A DNA stretch of 64,000 nt from JAHJDO01 sp964437505 (lineage in GTDB: Bacteria; JAHJDO01). Numbering within the stretch: the first letter of the stretch is position 1; the number at the start of each line of letters is the position of its first letter. The notes beneath the pieces are model-generated. The model had not been told where the DNA came from. It saw only the letters and a program-made list of their open reading frames with translations, and searched no databases. The DNA is taken from assembly GCA_964437505.1 (NCBI GenBank), contig CAYTGU010000004.1:1-64000 (forward strand). The letters are read 5' to 3'. Below are positions 50,541-58,342 of the stretch, one piece after another. Made by a program: the position numbers and the translations under genes.

Positions 50541-51387
50541 AAAAAAGAAACATATAGGAAAACCAAGCACTAAAAAAATCCTCAAGCTATTCCCATTATT
50601 TGGCATAGTTATATTTCTATTTATTGTCCTTATTGGTCTTTTGCTCTGGTTGGGCAAGATAGATAAGGCAGTACCTGCTCATGGTCTTTTTGAACCATAT
50701 CCTAAAATAGAGATAAAAGCCACAGTCAAGGATACTGTAATAAATAAAATTTTAGTGGAAGTTGGAGAAAAGGTAAAAAAAGGGCAAGTTCTTATGCGCT
50801 TGAAGGATAAGGGACAGACTAAAGAGATGATAGCGCAATTAAAGGAGAGATTAAAACTGGCTAATATAGATTTTGACAGGCTGAGCCGACTTTCTGATAA
50901 AGGGTATGTGGCAGCAAAAGATAGAGAAGAAGCAGAGTTAAAGATAAATATATTAGCACAAAATATGATTGCTCTTCAGAGGATGGCGGATGCTCTGGTA
51001 ATTATTGCTCCTCTTTCGGGTACGGTAGAGGAGATACCCGTTGAGGTTGGGGATGCGGTGGATATGGGCAAAAAACTTGTGCTTCTGGCTAGTTCTGAGG
51101 AAAAAGCTCTGCGCATGTGGATTAAAGAAGAGGATAGTAGCGAAGTTAAGATTGGTCAGAAGGTCAAAATTTATAGTCAGATATTTTACTATCGGAGGCA
51201 CGGCATTGGCATAGGCAAGATTGTTGAGATTAAGAATTATCCGAAACTAGAGAATGGGGAAAACTATGTTGAAGCAGTGGCATGGATTACAGAATCTCCT
51301 TTCCCTATCAGAGTCGGCTCGCGGGCGGAAGTTAAAATTATAATCAGACGTTGTTCGATTTTAAAACTATTGTTTAAGGTAGACTGA
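50533..51387 (+). CDS. HlyD/MFP-family periplasmic adaptor
   Basis: 284 residues. One N-terminal transmembrane helix (about 18-40), then a split lipoyl/barrel-sandwich domain (IEIKATVKDTVINKILVEVGEKVKKGQVLMRL and DALVIIAPLSGTVEEIPVEVGDAVDMGK) bracketing a short helical hairpin (about 97-145), and a beta-barrel region. It bridges the ABC pump and the outer-membrane channel. The hairpin is short compared with type I HlyD proteins. It overlaps the ABC gene by eight bases and the TolC-like gene by one. Confidence 0.88.
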   Translation: MNKKKKHIGKPSTKKILKLFPLFGIVIFLFIVLIGLLLWLGKIDKAVPAHGLFEPYPKIEIKATVKDTVINKILVEVGEKVKKGQVLMRLKDKGQTKEMIAQLKERLKLANIDFDRLSRLSDKGYVAAKDREEAELKINILAQNMIALQRMADALVIIAPLSGTVEEIPVEVGDAVDMGKKLVLLASSEEKALRMWIKEEDSSEVKIGQKVKIYSQIFYYRRHGIGIGKIVEIKNYPKLENGENYVEAVAWITESPFPIRVGSRAEVKIIIRRCSILKLLFKVD

Positions 51388-52691
51388 TGCAAATAGTATT
51401 AATTTGCCTGTTGAGTTTAATATATGTCTTTGTAGATAGTCCAATAGCACAAGGGCGTGATACAAAAGATAAGCTGAGTCTCCATGAGTGTATCAGGATT
51501 TCCTTGACAAATTCACTTGATGTAAAGATTGGAGAGGAAAAAGAGAGAGAAGCGCAAGAATGGACGAACGAATATCGAGCTGCATATTGGCCAAAGATAT
51601 CTCTTTTAGCTGAATGTCCTCTTGATGAGAAAAGTATGGACTATTCTTATTCAAGTAATATTAATGCAAAGTGGGAGATATTTAATAAAGGAAGAAGATC
51701 TTTTGCTATAGAAAAGACAGAGAAAGAGTATCTATCCTCTCAATGGCAAAGAAGATTTATTCGTCAAGATATGATTCACAATACAATCTCCGCCTATGTT
51801 CAAAGGGACCAGTGTGAAGAAATATGTCTTTTGGCTAAGGATGTATTAGCAGAGGAAGAGAGACGCTTAAAGATAGTAAAAGCGAGAAGCGAGGAGGGAT
51901 TTGTTCCTGAAATTGATGTAGTAAGTGTTGAGGCAGAGATACGTCAGGCACAAATTGCTCTCTCAAAAGCAATTTCCGAACTTAAAATAAGCGGATTTTC
52001 ACTTAACCATGCTATGGGTATTGACATAAATAGCACTATAGAGATAGAGGACATAGACTATTTTTGGTGGAATGCGTTGATAGAGGAATATAAAGATATT
52101 AAAGATTGCTTTAAGATGACATTTCTTAATAGGTTAGATTATAAGATAGCTGAGTGTAATCTAAAGGCAAAAAAGGCGAACCTAAAAAAGGCATGTGCGG
52201 AAGCGTGGCCTAAGCTATTCTTGGAAACCAAATATTATCCTCCTATCCAATCCACAAAGGAACCAGATAATTTTACTGTAGGTCTCACATTGGATATTCC
52301 TTTATTTGAAGGAGGTTTAAAGAAATCACAAATTAAAAGGGCGAAAGTGCAAGTAAGGATTGCTCAACTTGAAATACAAAGGCTTAAGAAAAGAATCTAT
52401 AAACAGGTTGTAGATGTCCATGAGAAATTGAGAGATCTGCAAATAGAACTTTGTCTCCAAAAAGAAAAACTTTTCTTTATCTCAAAAAATCTTAAAGCAC
52501 AAAAGAGTCTATATAACGCTAGTATGAGTGATATCAATAAACTTAATGATGCTCATCATGACTATACAGTTTGTAGGTTAAAAATAAATCAGCTAAAAGG
52601 CGACATTCTGCTCAGCTTTTTATTACTCTTAAGAGAGATTGGAAAGGCTGAAGTTTTTGCAGGAGATCTTGCTGTAACTAAGCCTGATTAA
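51387..52691 (+). CDS. TolC-family outer-membrane channel
   Basis: 434 residues with an N-terminal signal-like segment (QIVLICLLSLIYVFVDSPIAQG) and long helical repeats typical of outer membrane efflux proteins: LSLHECIRISLTNSLDVKIGEEKE near the start, and FTVGLTLDIPLFEGGLKKSQIKRAKVQVRIAQLE in the second half. It completes the tripartite exporter. The end of the gene converges with the minus-strand isomerase gene; the AT-rich stem TAAAATA/TATTTTA at 52703-52723 between them may act as a weak terminator for both. Confidence 0.85.
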   Translation: MQIVLICLLSLIYVFVDSPIAQGRDTKDKLSLHECIRISLTNSLDVKIGEEKEREAQEWTNEYRAAYWPKISLLAECPLDEKSMDYSYSSNINAKWEIFNKGRRSFAIEKTEKEYLSSQWQRRFIRQDMIHNTISAYVQRDQCEEICLLAKDVLAEEERRLKIVKARSEEGFVPEIDVVSVEAEIRQAQIALSKAISELKISGFSLNHAMGIDINSTIEIEDIDYFWWNALIEEYKDIKDCFKMTFLNRLDYKIAECNLKAKKANLKKACAEAWPKLFLETKYYPPIQSTKEPDNFTVGLTLDIPLFEGGLKKSQIKRAKVQVRIAQLEIQRLKKRIYKQVVDVHEKLRDLQIELCLQKEKLFFISKNLKAQKSLYNASMSDINKLNDAHHDYTVCRLKINQLKGDILLSFLLLLREIGKAEVFAGDLAVTKPD

Positions 52692-52715
52692 AATTTACAG
52701 GTTAAAATAGAAATG

Positions 52716-53558
52716 TTATTTTAGCTTATTTATTATTTCTATAAGCTTCCTGCCGTATGTAATATAGGTTTTATAAGCCTCCTCGCTAGTTGCCTCTTTA
52801 CCAAGGTGAACTGCGGCTGCAAGGTGAGGCTCAATAGAGATACCGCCTTCATAGTCGTTGTTTTTTAAATCCTGAAGAATTTCTGGAACATAAGCATGCC
52901 CTTCTCCACAATAGGTAGTCTGGAATTTTCCATCAGGCAGGGTAATCGCATCCTTTATATGTACATACGCAATATGTTTTTTCACTTTTGAATAGAAATA
53001 CATAGCATCCTGTCCGTGTGCTATAGTGTTTCCTGTATCAAAAACAAGTTTTAGCGACGGAGAATTAACTTCCGAAAGCATTTTTAGGGAGTTCTCAGGT
53101 TTTTCTCCTGCCCATCCATTGCAATTTTCATGTACCATTACAATCTCTCCATCTTCTGCTATTTTTGAAAGTTCCTTTAATCTTTCAATGGCCTTCTTTT
53201 TCCATTCAATCTCGCTTACAGGATTATTCTCATCATTCGGCCAACTCATAATGCGGATAAACTTTGTCCCAAATTTTTTCATGCGTGGAATAGCCTTTTT
53301 CAACTCGTCTATATCCAGTTGAAAATCACCGGTTATATATCTTGCCCAATTAGCTATACAGCCTGCAAAACATGATACCTTCATCTGGGCATCATTGACT
53401 TTCTCATACACTTCATCAAACTTAGAATCATGCATAAGCGTTAGATTCTCTCCATCAACATTCCTAATTTCCAGATATTTCCATCCAAGTTCTTTATGCG
53501 CCTTTATCTGTGTCTCTATGGGTTTGCCTGCTTCATCACTGATTCCTGAGAAAAACAT
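52716..53558 (-). CDS. Sugar phosphate isomerase/epimerase family TIM-barrel protein
   Basis: 280 residues of the xylose-isomerase-like TIM barrel (AP endonuclease 2) family. Seen: FFSGISDEAGKPIETQIKAHKELGWKYLEIR at the start, IVMVHENCNGWAG, LKLVFDTGNTIAHGQDAMYF, HIAYVHIKDA and GGISIEPHL, which supply the metal-binding Glu, Asp, His and Glu residues. Such enzymes act on sugars or inositol derivatives with Gfo/Idh/MocA dehydrogenases; a paralogous pathway link to the oxidoreductase at 39888 is possible, but they are 12 kb apart. It lies 39 bases downstream of the LysM gene on the same strand. Confidence 0.85.
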   Translation of the reverse strand: MFFSGISDEAGKPIETQIKAHKELGWKYLEIRNVDGENLTLMHDSKFDEVYEKVNDAQMKVSCFAGCIANWARYITGDFQLDIDELKKAIPRMKKFGTKFIRIMSWPNDENNPVSEIEWKKKAIERLKELSKIAEDGEIVMVHENCNGWAGEKPENSLKMLSEVNSPSLKLVFDTGNTIAHGQDAMYFYSKVKKHIAYVHIKDAITLPDGKFQTTYCGEGHAYVPEILQDLKNNDYEGGISIEPHLAAAVHLGKEATSEEAYKTYITYGRKLIEIINKLK

Positions 53559-53597
53559 TTTATTTATTTCCTTTGTTTGTTTTAGTTGAAGTTTGTC

Positions 53598-54281
53598 TTA
53601 TTCGTCATATCTGGGAATAATTAGTTTTTGCCCAATAGATAAAAAGTCAGGGTCTTCAATGTTGTTTGCCTGAATAATTGTTCTGAAAGGAATCCCAAAA
53701 CGAACAGCAATTTCAATTAGGGTATCACCTTTCTGAACAATGTAATATTTTCCATCCTCTAATTCTTCAGTGCTTAATTTAACAGTATCGGGCGCTAAAA
53801 TATTTATTTGTTTTTTTATCTTCCCGATTTCCTTTAAAAGTTCGTCAAGCACTATTTCAATTTTTTTATTAAAGTTTTGCTTATCTTTCTTTTGTATTCT
53901 CAACAGGTTTTTGTATGCAGTCTTTAGCTCGTCTATCTGTTTTTGAATAGAGGCAATACTATTACTTAGAGACGTAATATTTTTATTTGTATTAATACTA
54001 TTATTATTTAATTGGTCTCTAAATTGAGTGCAAAACAGCTCAACTTGTTCCTTAAGATCGCGAACTTGTTTGTCTTTTTCTGACAGAGAGCCATGTATCT
54101 TACTTGTTTCATCCTTTAATAAGAGAATCTGCTCACTTAGTCCAACCTGACTTTCTTGTATTGTGCCAACATCTTCTTTTGTAGCTATTTTAGTTATCAG
54201 GCAGCCTGATAAAAAAACAGTAAACAGTAAGCAATGAACAGTGAATAGCAGAATTTTACTGAACAGGCTGAATTTTTTCAT
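53598..54281 (-). CDS. Lipoprotein with coiled coil and LysM domain
   Basis: 227 residues. The signal peptide ends in a lipobox LSGC (Cys27), so the mature protein is a lipoprotein. A long coiled-coil region (about residues 35-160) carries regular hydrophobic heptads, and a C-terminal LysM domain (YYIVQKGDTLIEIAVRFGIPFRTIIQANNIEDPDFLSIGQKLIIP) binds peptidoglycan. It follows pal on the same transcript (15 bases), like CpoB/YbgF in the Tol-Pal system, and may help join envelope layers. The hydrophobic part of the signal peptide is itself encoded by a 7-nt-period repeat (54217-54251), giving the doubled residues LLFTVHCLLFTVF. Confidence 0.85.
   Translation of the reverse strand: MKKFSLFSKILLFTVHCLLFTVFLSGCLITKIATKEDVGTIQESQVGLSEQILLLKDETSKIHGSLSEKDKQVRDLKEQVELFCTQFRDQLNNNSINTNKNITSLSNSIASIQKQIDELKTAYKNLLRIQKKDKQNFNKKIEIVLDELLKEIGKIKKQINILAPDTVKLSTEELEDGKYYIVQKGDTLIEIAVRFGIPFRTIIQANNIEDPDFLSIGQKLIIPRYDE
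54217..54251. repeat. 7-nt-period repeat encoding the lipoprotein signal peptide
   Basis: On the + strand five successive heptamers: AACAGTA, AACAGTA, AGCAATG, AACAGTG, AATAGCA. Two are exact repeats and the rest differ by one to three bases. On the minus strand they encode the hydrophobic core of the signal peptide. Confidence 0.75.
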
Positions 54282-54296
54282 AAAAGGATTTTTCTG

Positions 54297-54836
54297 TTAT
54301 TGAGAAATTAGAAAATGTGCTCTTCTGTTTTTTGTCCAAGCCTTTTCATTATGTCCGGTATCAAAAGGTTTATCTTCTCCATAGGTTATTGTGTGTAACC
54401 TTGATGGAGAGATCCCTAAACCTGTCAGATATCTGCGCACGCTCAAGGCTCTTTGTTCTCCGAGTATAAGATTATACTTCCTAGAGCCTCGTTCATCGCA
54501 ATGTCCTTCAATCATTAGATGCAGATTTATATGTTTCTTTAATCGTGTAGCAACTTTTTCCAATATAGGGGCTGCATTTTTTTTCAGACGATAACTGTCA
54601 TAAATAAAAAGAATATCAGGGAATATTGCTTTTTTCTCTGCACTAGGTTCCACAAATATTATATCATCAACAGGTCTTTCCAAGGGAATATTTTCTCCCT
54701 TAATTGCAGCCATCTGGGCTTGTTTTATATGGTCTTCGTGGTTTCTATCCATTGCGAATTTTTTAAGTGTTGAACATCCTCCTAAGCATAGTAAAAGTGA
54801 CAAGGATGTAAACATAATTACCAAAATTTTTTTCAT
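54297..54836 (-). CDS. pal: Peptidoglycan-associated lipoprotein Pal
   Basis: 179 residues. Signal peptide with lipobox LGGC (Cys21), an acidic/variable linker, then an OmpA/MotB-type C-terminal domain (about 75-179) with LMIEGHCDERGSRKYNLILGEQRALSVRRYL, the diaminopimelate-binding NxxLSxxR-like region, and YGEDKPF. It ties the outer membrane to peptidoglycan in the Tol-Pal system. The LysM lipoprotein gene follows. tolA, tolB, tolQ and tolR are not in the window. Its promoter region, shared with the divergent UAP1-like gene, holds strong dyads. Confidence 0.93.
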   Translation of the reverse strand: MKKILVIMFTSLSLLLCLGGCSTLKKFAMDRNHEDHIKQAQMAAIKGENIPLERPVDDIIFVEPSAEKKAIFPDILFIYDSYRLKKNAAPILEKVATRLKKHINLHLMIEGHCDERGSRKYNLILGEQRALSVRRYLTGLGISPSRLHTITYGEDKPFDTGHNEKAWTKNRRAHFLISQ

Positions 54837-54856
54837 AATTGCTCCTTATTTTTTTG

Positions 54857-54896
54857 TATGCTAGAATAATCTAGCGTTATGCTAAAATCTAGCATA
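54857..54896. promoter_or_regulatory. Tandem dyad operator between pal and the UAP1-like gene
   Basis: Two related inverted repeats: GCTAGA-ATAA-TCTAGC at 54860-54875 and TATGCTA-AAATC-TAGCATA at 54878-54896; the left end of the first also reads TATGCTAG (54857-54864). All arms share the core GCTA/TAGC, so one regulator probably binds twice. It sits between divergent genes and could control either or both. The regulator is unknown. Confidence 0.6.
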
Positions 54897-54945
54897 TAGA
54901 ATTGGTTATGTCAACGTTTGTTGTATAAAGATAAAATGGAATTAA

Positions 54946-56352
54946 ATGAACATGAATAAGATAAAAAACAAGTTGGAAAATTATAATCAGGAACACGTTC
55001 TTAGATGGTGGAAACAGTTGGGCGATATTCAACGCAAAGAGCTTCTTCAGAGTATTGAGAGTATTGATTTTGAACTTATGAGCAAATTAATTAACCAGTA
55101 CTCAGCTAAGAGGGAAATTCCTACAAAATTTGGGCATATAAAAAGCCCGGAGATTATTAAAATTCCAAGAACCGAACATGAGATACTGCATCAGAGAGAG
55201 GCAAGAGAGATAGGTGAGCAATGCATAAGAGATGGTAAAGTGGCTTGCTTTGTTGTCGCAGGAGGACAAGGGACAAGGCTTGGATTTAAAGGGCCAAAGG
55301 GTGCGTATCCTATTGGCCCGATATCTTCCAGCAGCATATTTCAATTTCATGCAGAGAAGATACTTAAAGCACAGCAGAAATATGATGTTAAGCTTATGTG
55401 GTACATCATGACGAGCGAGCCGCTTCATGGGCAAACAATAGAATTTTTTGAAGATAATAAATATTTTGGTATGCATAAAGATCAGGTGCGTTTTTTTTCT
55501 CAAAGAATGCTTCCTGCAATAAATAAAGATGGCAGGTTTCTTATGGGTTCAAAGCATGAAGTTTCCAAGAGTCCAAATGGACATGGTGGAGCTTTGCTCG
55601 CTCTCAGGGACAGCGGAGCTATTGATGAGATGATGAAAAAGGGTATTGAATATATAAGTTACTTTCAGGTGGACAATCTTATTGTTAAGGTATTAGATCC
55701 TGTTTTTATAGGTCATCATGTAAAAGCAGGTGCTCAGATGTCGAATAAGGTAACGCCTAAGATTGTTCCTTCAGAGAAAGTCGGAGCAGTTGTAACAATG
55801 GATAAGAAATATGTGGTTATTGAATATAGCGATTTACCGGAAGAGCATATGCGCGATAAAGATAAAGATGGGTCTTTGAAATTTAATGCAGGAAGCATAG
55901 CAATTCATATATTAAATACAGAATTCGTAAAGTCTCTTACTGAGAAAGGGATAGGGCTTCCGTATCATATAGCAGAAAAGAATATACCTTATGTGAATAA
56001 TAGCGGTGAGTATATTAAGCCGAAGAACAAGAATGGAATTAAATTTGAAACATTTATCTTTGATGCATTGAAGTTTGCTGGGAATGTTACAAACATGGAA
56101 GTTATACGCGAGGATGAATTCTCTCCAATAAAAAGTTTAACAGGCGTAGATTCTGTTGAAAGTGGAAGACAGCTCTATATGAATAGATGCGCACGCTGGC
56201 TCAAAGAAGCAGGAGTTAATATCCCGTTTGACGAAAAAGGCAATGCAAAAATCAAAATAGAAATCAGTCCGTTATTTGCAAACTCTGCTGCTGATTTGCA
56301 GCATAAAGACTTGACCTCAATAGATACTACCAAAGACATATATCTGGCATAA
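54946..56352 (+). CDS. UDPGP-family nucleotidyltransferase (UAP1-type)
   Basis: 468 residues, the family that makes UDP-N-acetylglucosamine/galactosamine or UDP-glucose from UTP and the sugar 1-phosphate. The N-terminal nucleotide loop is VVAGGQGTRLGFKGPKGAYP (about 100-119), the uridine/sugar region includes PNGHGGALLALRDSGAI, YFQVDNLIVKVLDP and HKAG-like residues (here HHVKAGAQMSNKVTPK). It resembles the eukaryotic UAP1/AGX group found in some PVC bacteria rather than bacterial GlmU or GalU. Preference for GlcNAc-1-P or Glc-1-P cannot be settled by eye. A TATAAA -10 lies near 54924-54929. Confidence 0.88.
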   Translation: MNMNKIKNKLENYNQEHVLRWWKQLGDIQRKELLQSIESIDFELMSKLINQYSAKREIPTKFGHIKSPEIIKIPRTEHEILHQREAREIGEQCIRDGKVACFVVAGGQGTRLGFKGPKGAYPIGPISSSSIFQFHAEKILKAQQKYDVKLMWYIMTSEPLHGQTIEFFEDNKYFGMHKDQVRFFSQRMLPAINKDGRFLMGSKHEVSKSPNGHGGALLALRDSGAIDEMMKKGIEYISYFQVDNLIVKVLDPVFIGHHVKAGAQMSNKVTPKIVPSEKVGAVVTMDKKYVVIEYSDLPEEHMRDKDKDGSLKFNAGSIAIHILNTEFVKSLTEKGIGLPYHIAEKNIPYVNNSGEYIKPKNKNGIKFETFIFDALKFAGNVTNMEVIREDEFSPIKSLTGVDSVESGRQLYMNRCARWLKEAGVNIPFDEKGNAKIKIEISPLFANSAADLQHKDLTSIDTTKDIYLA

Positions 56353-56367
56353 AAATTTATTTGTAGA

Positions 56368-56385
56368 GGCACAATATCTTGTGCC
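56368..56385. repeat. Short perfect hairpin after the UAP1-like gene
   Basis: GGCACAA-TATC-TTGTGCC, seven pairs, 15 bases after the stop codon. No T-run follows. It resembles the small GGGCAC...GTGCCC palindromes scattered in many genomes, and the larger hairpin at 44912-44941 in style. Confidence 0.6.
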
Positions 56386-56459
56386 CTTAATGAAACTTGC
56401 AAAATAGTGAGTTATATAGTAGCATTTATAATAGTAGACACAGGGAATTTAGGTAAAAG

Positions 56460-57014
56460 ATGCCAGAAGCAAGTTTAGGAAGTAGGATAAAAAAGGCTCG
56501 CCGGAAGAAACAATTAACTCTCCGTGATCTTGCCCAAAAAGTAGGATTAAGCAATGCTTTCCTTTCTCAATTAGAAAGGGACATTGTTTCTCCATCAGTT
56601 AACTCATTGAGAAAGATTGGTGCTGCTTTAGGAACAAAAGTAGGTTCGTTTTTTGAAGATGAAGAGAAAAAAGATTTCTTACTCATCAGAAAGGATGGAA
56701 GAAAGAAATTTTCATGGGAGAATTCAAAAGGCCAGTGTCAGGTATTAGCTTCAGGGATGCTAAATATACAAATGGAGCCACTGCTTATTACTCTTGCCCC
56801 AGGAGCAAAAACTGGTGAACGTGTCAATTTACATGAGGGAGAGGAGTTTGGTATAGTCTTAAAAGGGGAGGTACAGTTGTTGCTTGATGACAAGGAGTAT
56901 ATAATGAGAGAAGGTGATAGCGTTTACTACAGGTCATCTAATTCACATAAAGTAGTAAATATTGGAAGAACAAAAGCAGATATACTGTGGGTTATCTTCA
57001 CTGCTTCATCATGA
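56460..57014 (+). CDS. HTH-cupin transcriptional regulator
   Basis: 184 residues: an N-terminal XRE-type helix-turn-helix (SRIKKARRKKQLTLRDLAQKVGLSNAFLSQLERDIVSPSVNSLRKIG, about 5-60) and a C-terminal cupin (about 100-180, GEEFGIVLKGEVQLLLDDKEYIMREGDSVYYRSSNSHKVVN). Members of this SutR/PuuR-like group sense small molecules such as polyamines or sulfur compounds and repress nearby genes. Here the downstream genes are two PilZ proteins; a connection is possible but unproved. A TAAAAG spacing without strong ribosome site precedes ATG 56460. Confidence 0.9.
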   Translation: MPEASLGSRIKKARRKKQLTLRDLAQKVGLSNAFLSQLERDIVSPSVNSLRKIGAALGTKVGSFFEDEEKKDFLLIRKDGRKKFSWENSKGQCQVLASGMLNIQMEPLLITLAPGAKTGERVNLHEGEEFGIVLKGEVQLLLDDKEYIMREGDSVYYRSSNSHKVVNIGRTKADILWVIFTASS

Positions 57015-57107
57015 TGATAGGAGATTTTTTTTGGCATTGTTGCTAAGTATTTCTTAGAATTTGATAGTTTTTACTTTGCAAGGGCTTTGTTTGTTATCTA
57101 AGAGGTA

Positions 57108-57710
57108 ATGAGATATATCATGACAAAAGATTTCAAAGGGTTGGAACATCGTAAATATCAGAGAGCTAAAAAGAGTATTTTTATTTTATGTAAACTTCCA
57201 GATGCTGAAGAGCCTATCGAGTATATTGCCCAAAATATAGGAGCAGGAGGGTTGATGTTTGAGGCAGATACACCGTTTTCTATTGGTGCCAAACTTGATA
57301 TTGAGATATACCAGCCTGTCACTTATGACAAAAGAGAATTCATTTCTATCTTTGCACCAGCAAGTGTAGTCTGGATTAAAGAAATAGAATGGGCCAAGAA
57401 ATATAAGGGAAGTAATAGATATAGACTGGGCGTGCAATTCGCCAGGCTGGACCAAGAAGATAGGATAAAGATAGACATGTATGTGAAAGAATGGCAAAAC
57501 GCCCTCAGACAAAAGCAAACGTCTTGCGGAGATTTGCGATGTCCATTTTATCAAGAAACCAAGGGCGGTGTAAAAGTGTGTTATTATCTGGGGCATCATC
57601 GTAGTAGAGTTGGTAGTATGACAGCAGAAACGGAACAGAAATTTTGTTTGACGACAGATAACTATCACCGATGCTCTGTTTATACGAAATTAATAAGAAG
57701 GAAAGCGTGA
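57108..57710 (+). CDS. PilZ domain protein with cysteine-rich tail
   Basis: 200 residues. The PilZ domain (about 10-125) has the arginine motif HRKYQRAKK and NIGAGG, where the serine of the D/N-x-S-x-x-G motif is replaced, so c-di-GMP binding may be weakened or altered. The C-terminal part (about 140-195) has five spaced cysteines (CGDLRC, KVCYY, KFCLTTDNYHRC) and histidines, suggesting a metal site or disulfide-type fold. An in-frame ATG at 57120 is an alternative start. I know of no established role for this PilZ-plus-cysteine form. It precedes another PilZ gene. Confidence 0.8.
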   Translation: MRYIMTKDFKGLEHRKYQRAKKSIFILCKLPDAEEPIEYIAQNIGAGGLMFEADTPFSIGAKLDIEIYQPVTYDKREFISIFAPASVVWIKEIEWAKKYKGSNRYRLGVQFARLDQEDRIKIDMYVKEWQNALRQKQTSCGDLRCPFYQETKGGVKVCYYLGHHRSRVGSMTAETEQKFCLTTDNYHRCSVYTKLIRRKA

Positions 57711-57713
57711 AAA

Positions 57714-57806
57714 ATGTCTGTTGAGAAAATTGGTATTGAGAAACGCAGCGGGAAAAGGATATCTAAAATTAACCTAAAGCTCTCTGAGAAGGATTGTGAT
57801 GAATAA
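57714..57806 (+). CDS. Possible 30-residue peptide between two PilZ genes
   Basis: A short frame with an AAGGAAAG site eight bases ahead; its stop overlaps the start of the next PilZ gene. The peptide is basic and contains IEKRSGKRI, similar to the LEKRKHPRL opening of the following PilZ protein, so it may be a leftover of a duplicated PilZ start or a coupling peptide. Not recognised. Confidence 0.3.
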   Translation: MSVEKIGIEKRSGKRISKINLKLSEKDCDE

Positions 57807-58170
57807 TTGGGACGGCCTAGAAAAAAGGAAGCATCCACGGCTTTCTATTGACATAGGTGTTGAATTAAGAATATTGGATGATTGGGAAAAACATCTGATT
57901 GGATATCATGGTTATACAAAGGACGTAAGTCTTGGTGGGATTTGTGTAAAATTACCAAGATATAAAGCCATAACATATCCTAGAATAAAAGAAAAAATAA
58001 GACTCCAGGTAAGAATTCCTGTGTTGAATACTGAAAACTATTTGGAATTAAACGGCAAGATAGCTTGGTGTTTACAGAAGGAAAAAGATTGCAATATTGG
58101 CATACAATTTATCTCAAACGATAAAGAAAGAGAAGCATCTCTCTCTAAATTTGTGGAGAGTATTAAATAA
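57799..58170 (+). CDS. Single-domain PilZ protein
   Basis: 123 residues from ATG 57799, which has an AAGGA site five bases ahead; a GTG one codon earlier is also possible. Both c-di-GMP contact motifs are intact: EKRKHPRLS and DVSLGG. Beta-barrel segments fill the rest (ISEVELRI-like, LELNGKIAWCLQKEKDCNIGIQF). As a stand-alone PilZ it may act as an adaptor on motility, adhesion or secretion machinery. It is the third PilZ gene in the window after those at 21349 and 57108. Confidence 0.88.
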   Translation: MNNWDGLEKRKHPRLSIDIGVELRILDDWEKHLIGYHGYTKDVSLGGICVKLPRYKAITYPRIKEKIRLQVRIPVLNTENYLELNGKIAWCLQKEKDCNIGIQFISNDKEREASLSKFVESIK

Positions 58171-58281
58171 AGAAATAAGGGAAAATAGAACATCAACCTT
58201 TTCTAAAAACCCGCACTCAAATCTTTAATCATCCGGATTCCCCAATTAAGCATGTCCTCTGACTTCTGATACATTTCCTTA

Positions 58282-58309
58282 TTGAAATTTTTTAGGCTGT
58301 CTATATAAT
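58282..58309 (+). promoter_or_regulatory. Probable promoter of proC
   Basis: TTGAAA at 58282-58287, 16 bases, TATAAT at 58304-58309, about 34 bases before the proC ATG. The rest of the 172-base gap shows no RNA gene. Confidence 0.7.
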
Positions 58310-58342
58310 GATGTGAACTATTATTAAGTTACAGGAAACTCA

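Noticed and set aside
57031..57043. Sigma54-like sequence TTGGCATTGTTGC ahead of the PilZ gene
   Set aside because: Only seven bases separate GG and GC, whereas ten are needed.
57186..57668. 160-codon minus-strand open frame within the PilZ gene
   Set aside because: Antisense to a recognisable PilZ domain; sequence looks random.
58203..58274. 23-residue minus-strand frame ending NWGIRMIKDLSAGF in the proC leader
   Set aside because: Has a weak ribosome site and looks protein-like, but too short to support; could be a gene remnant.
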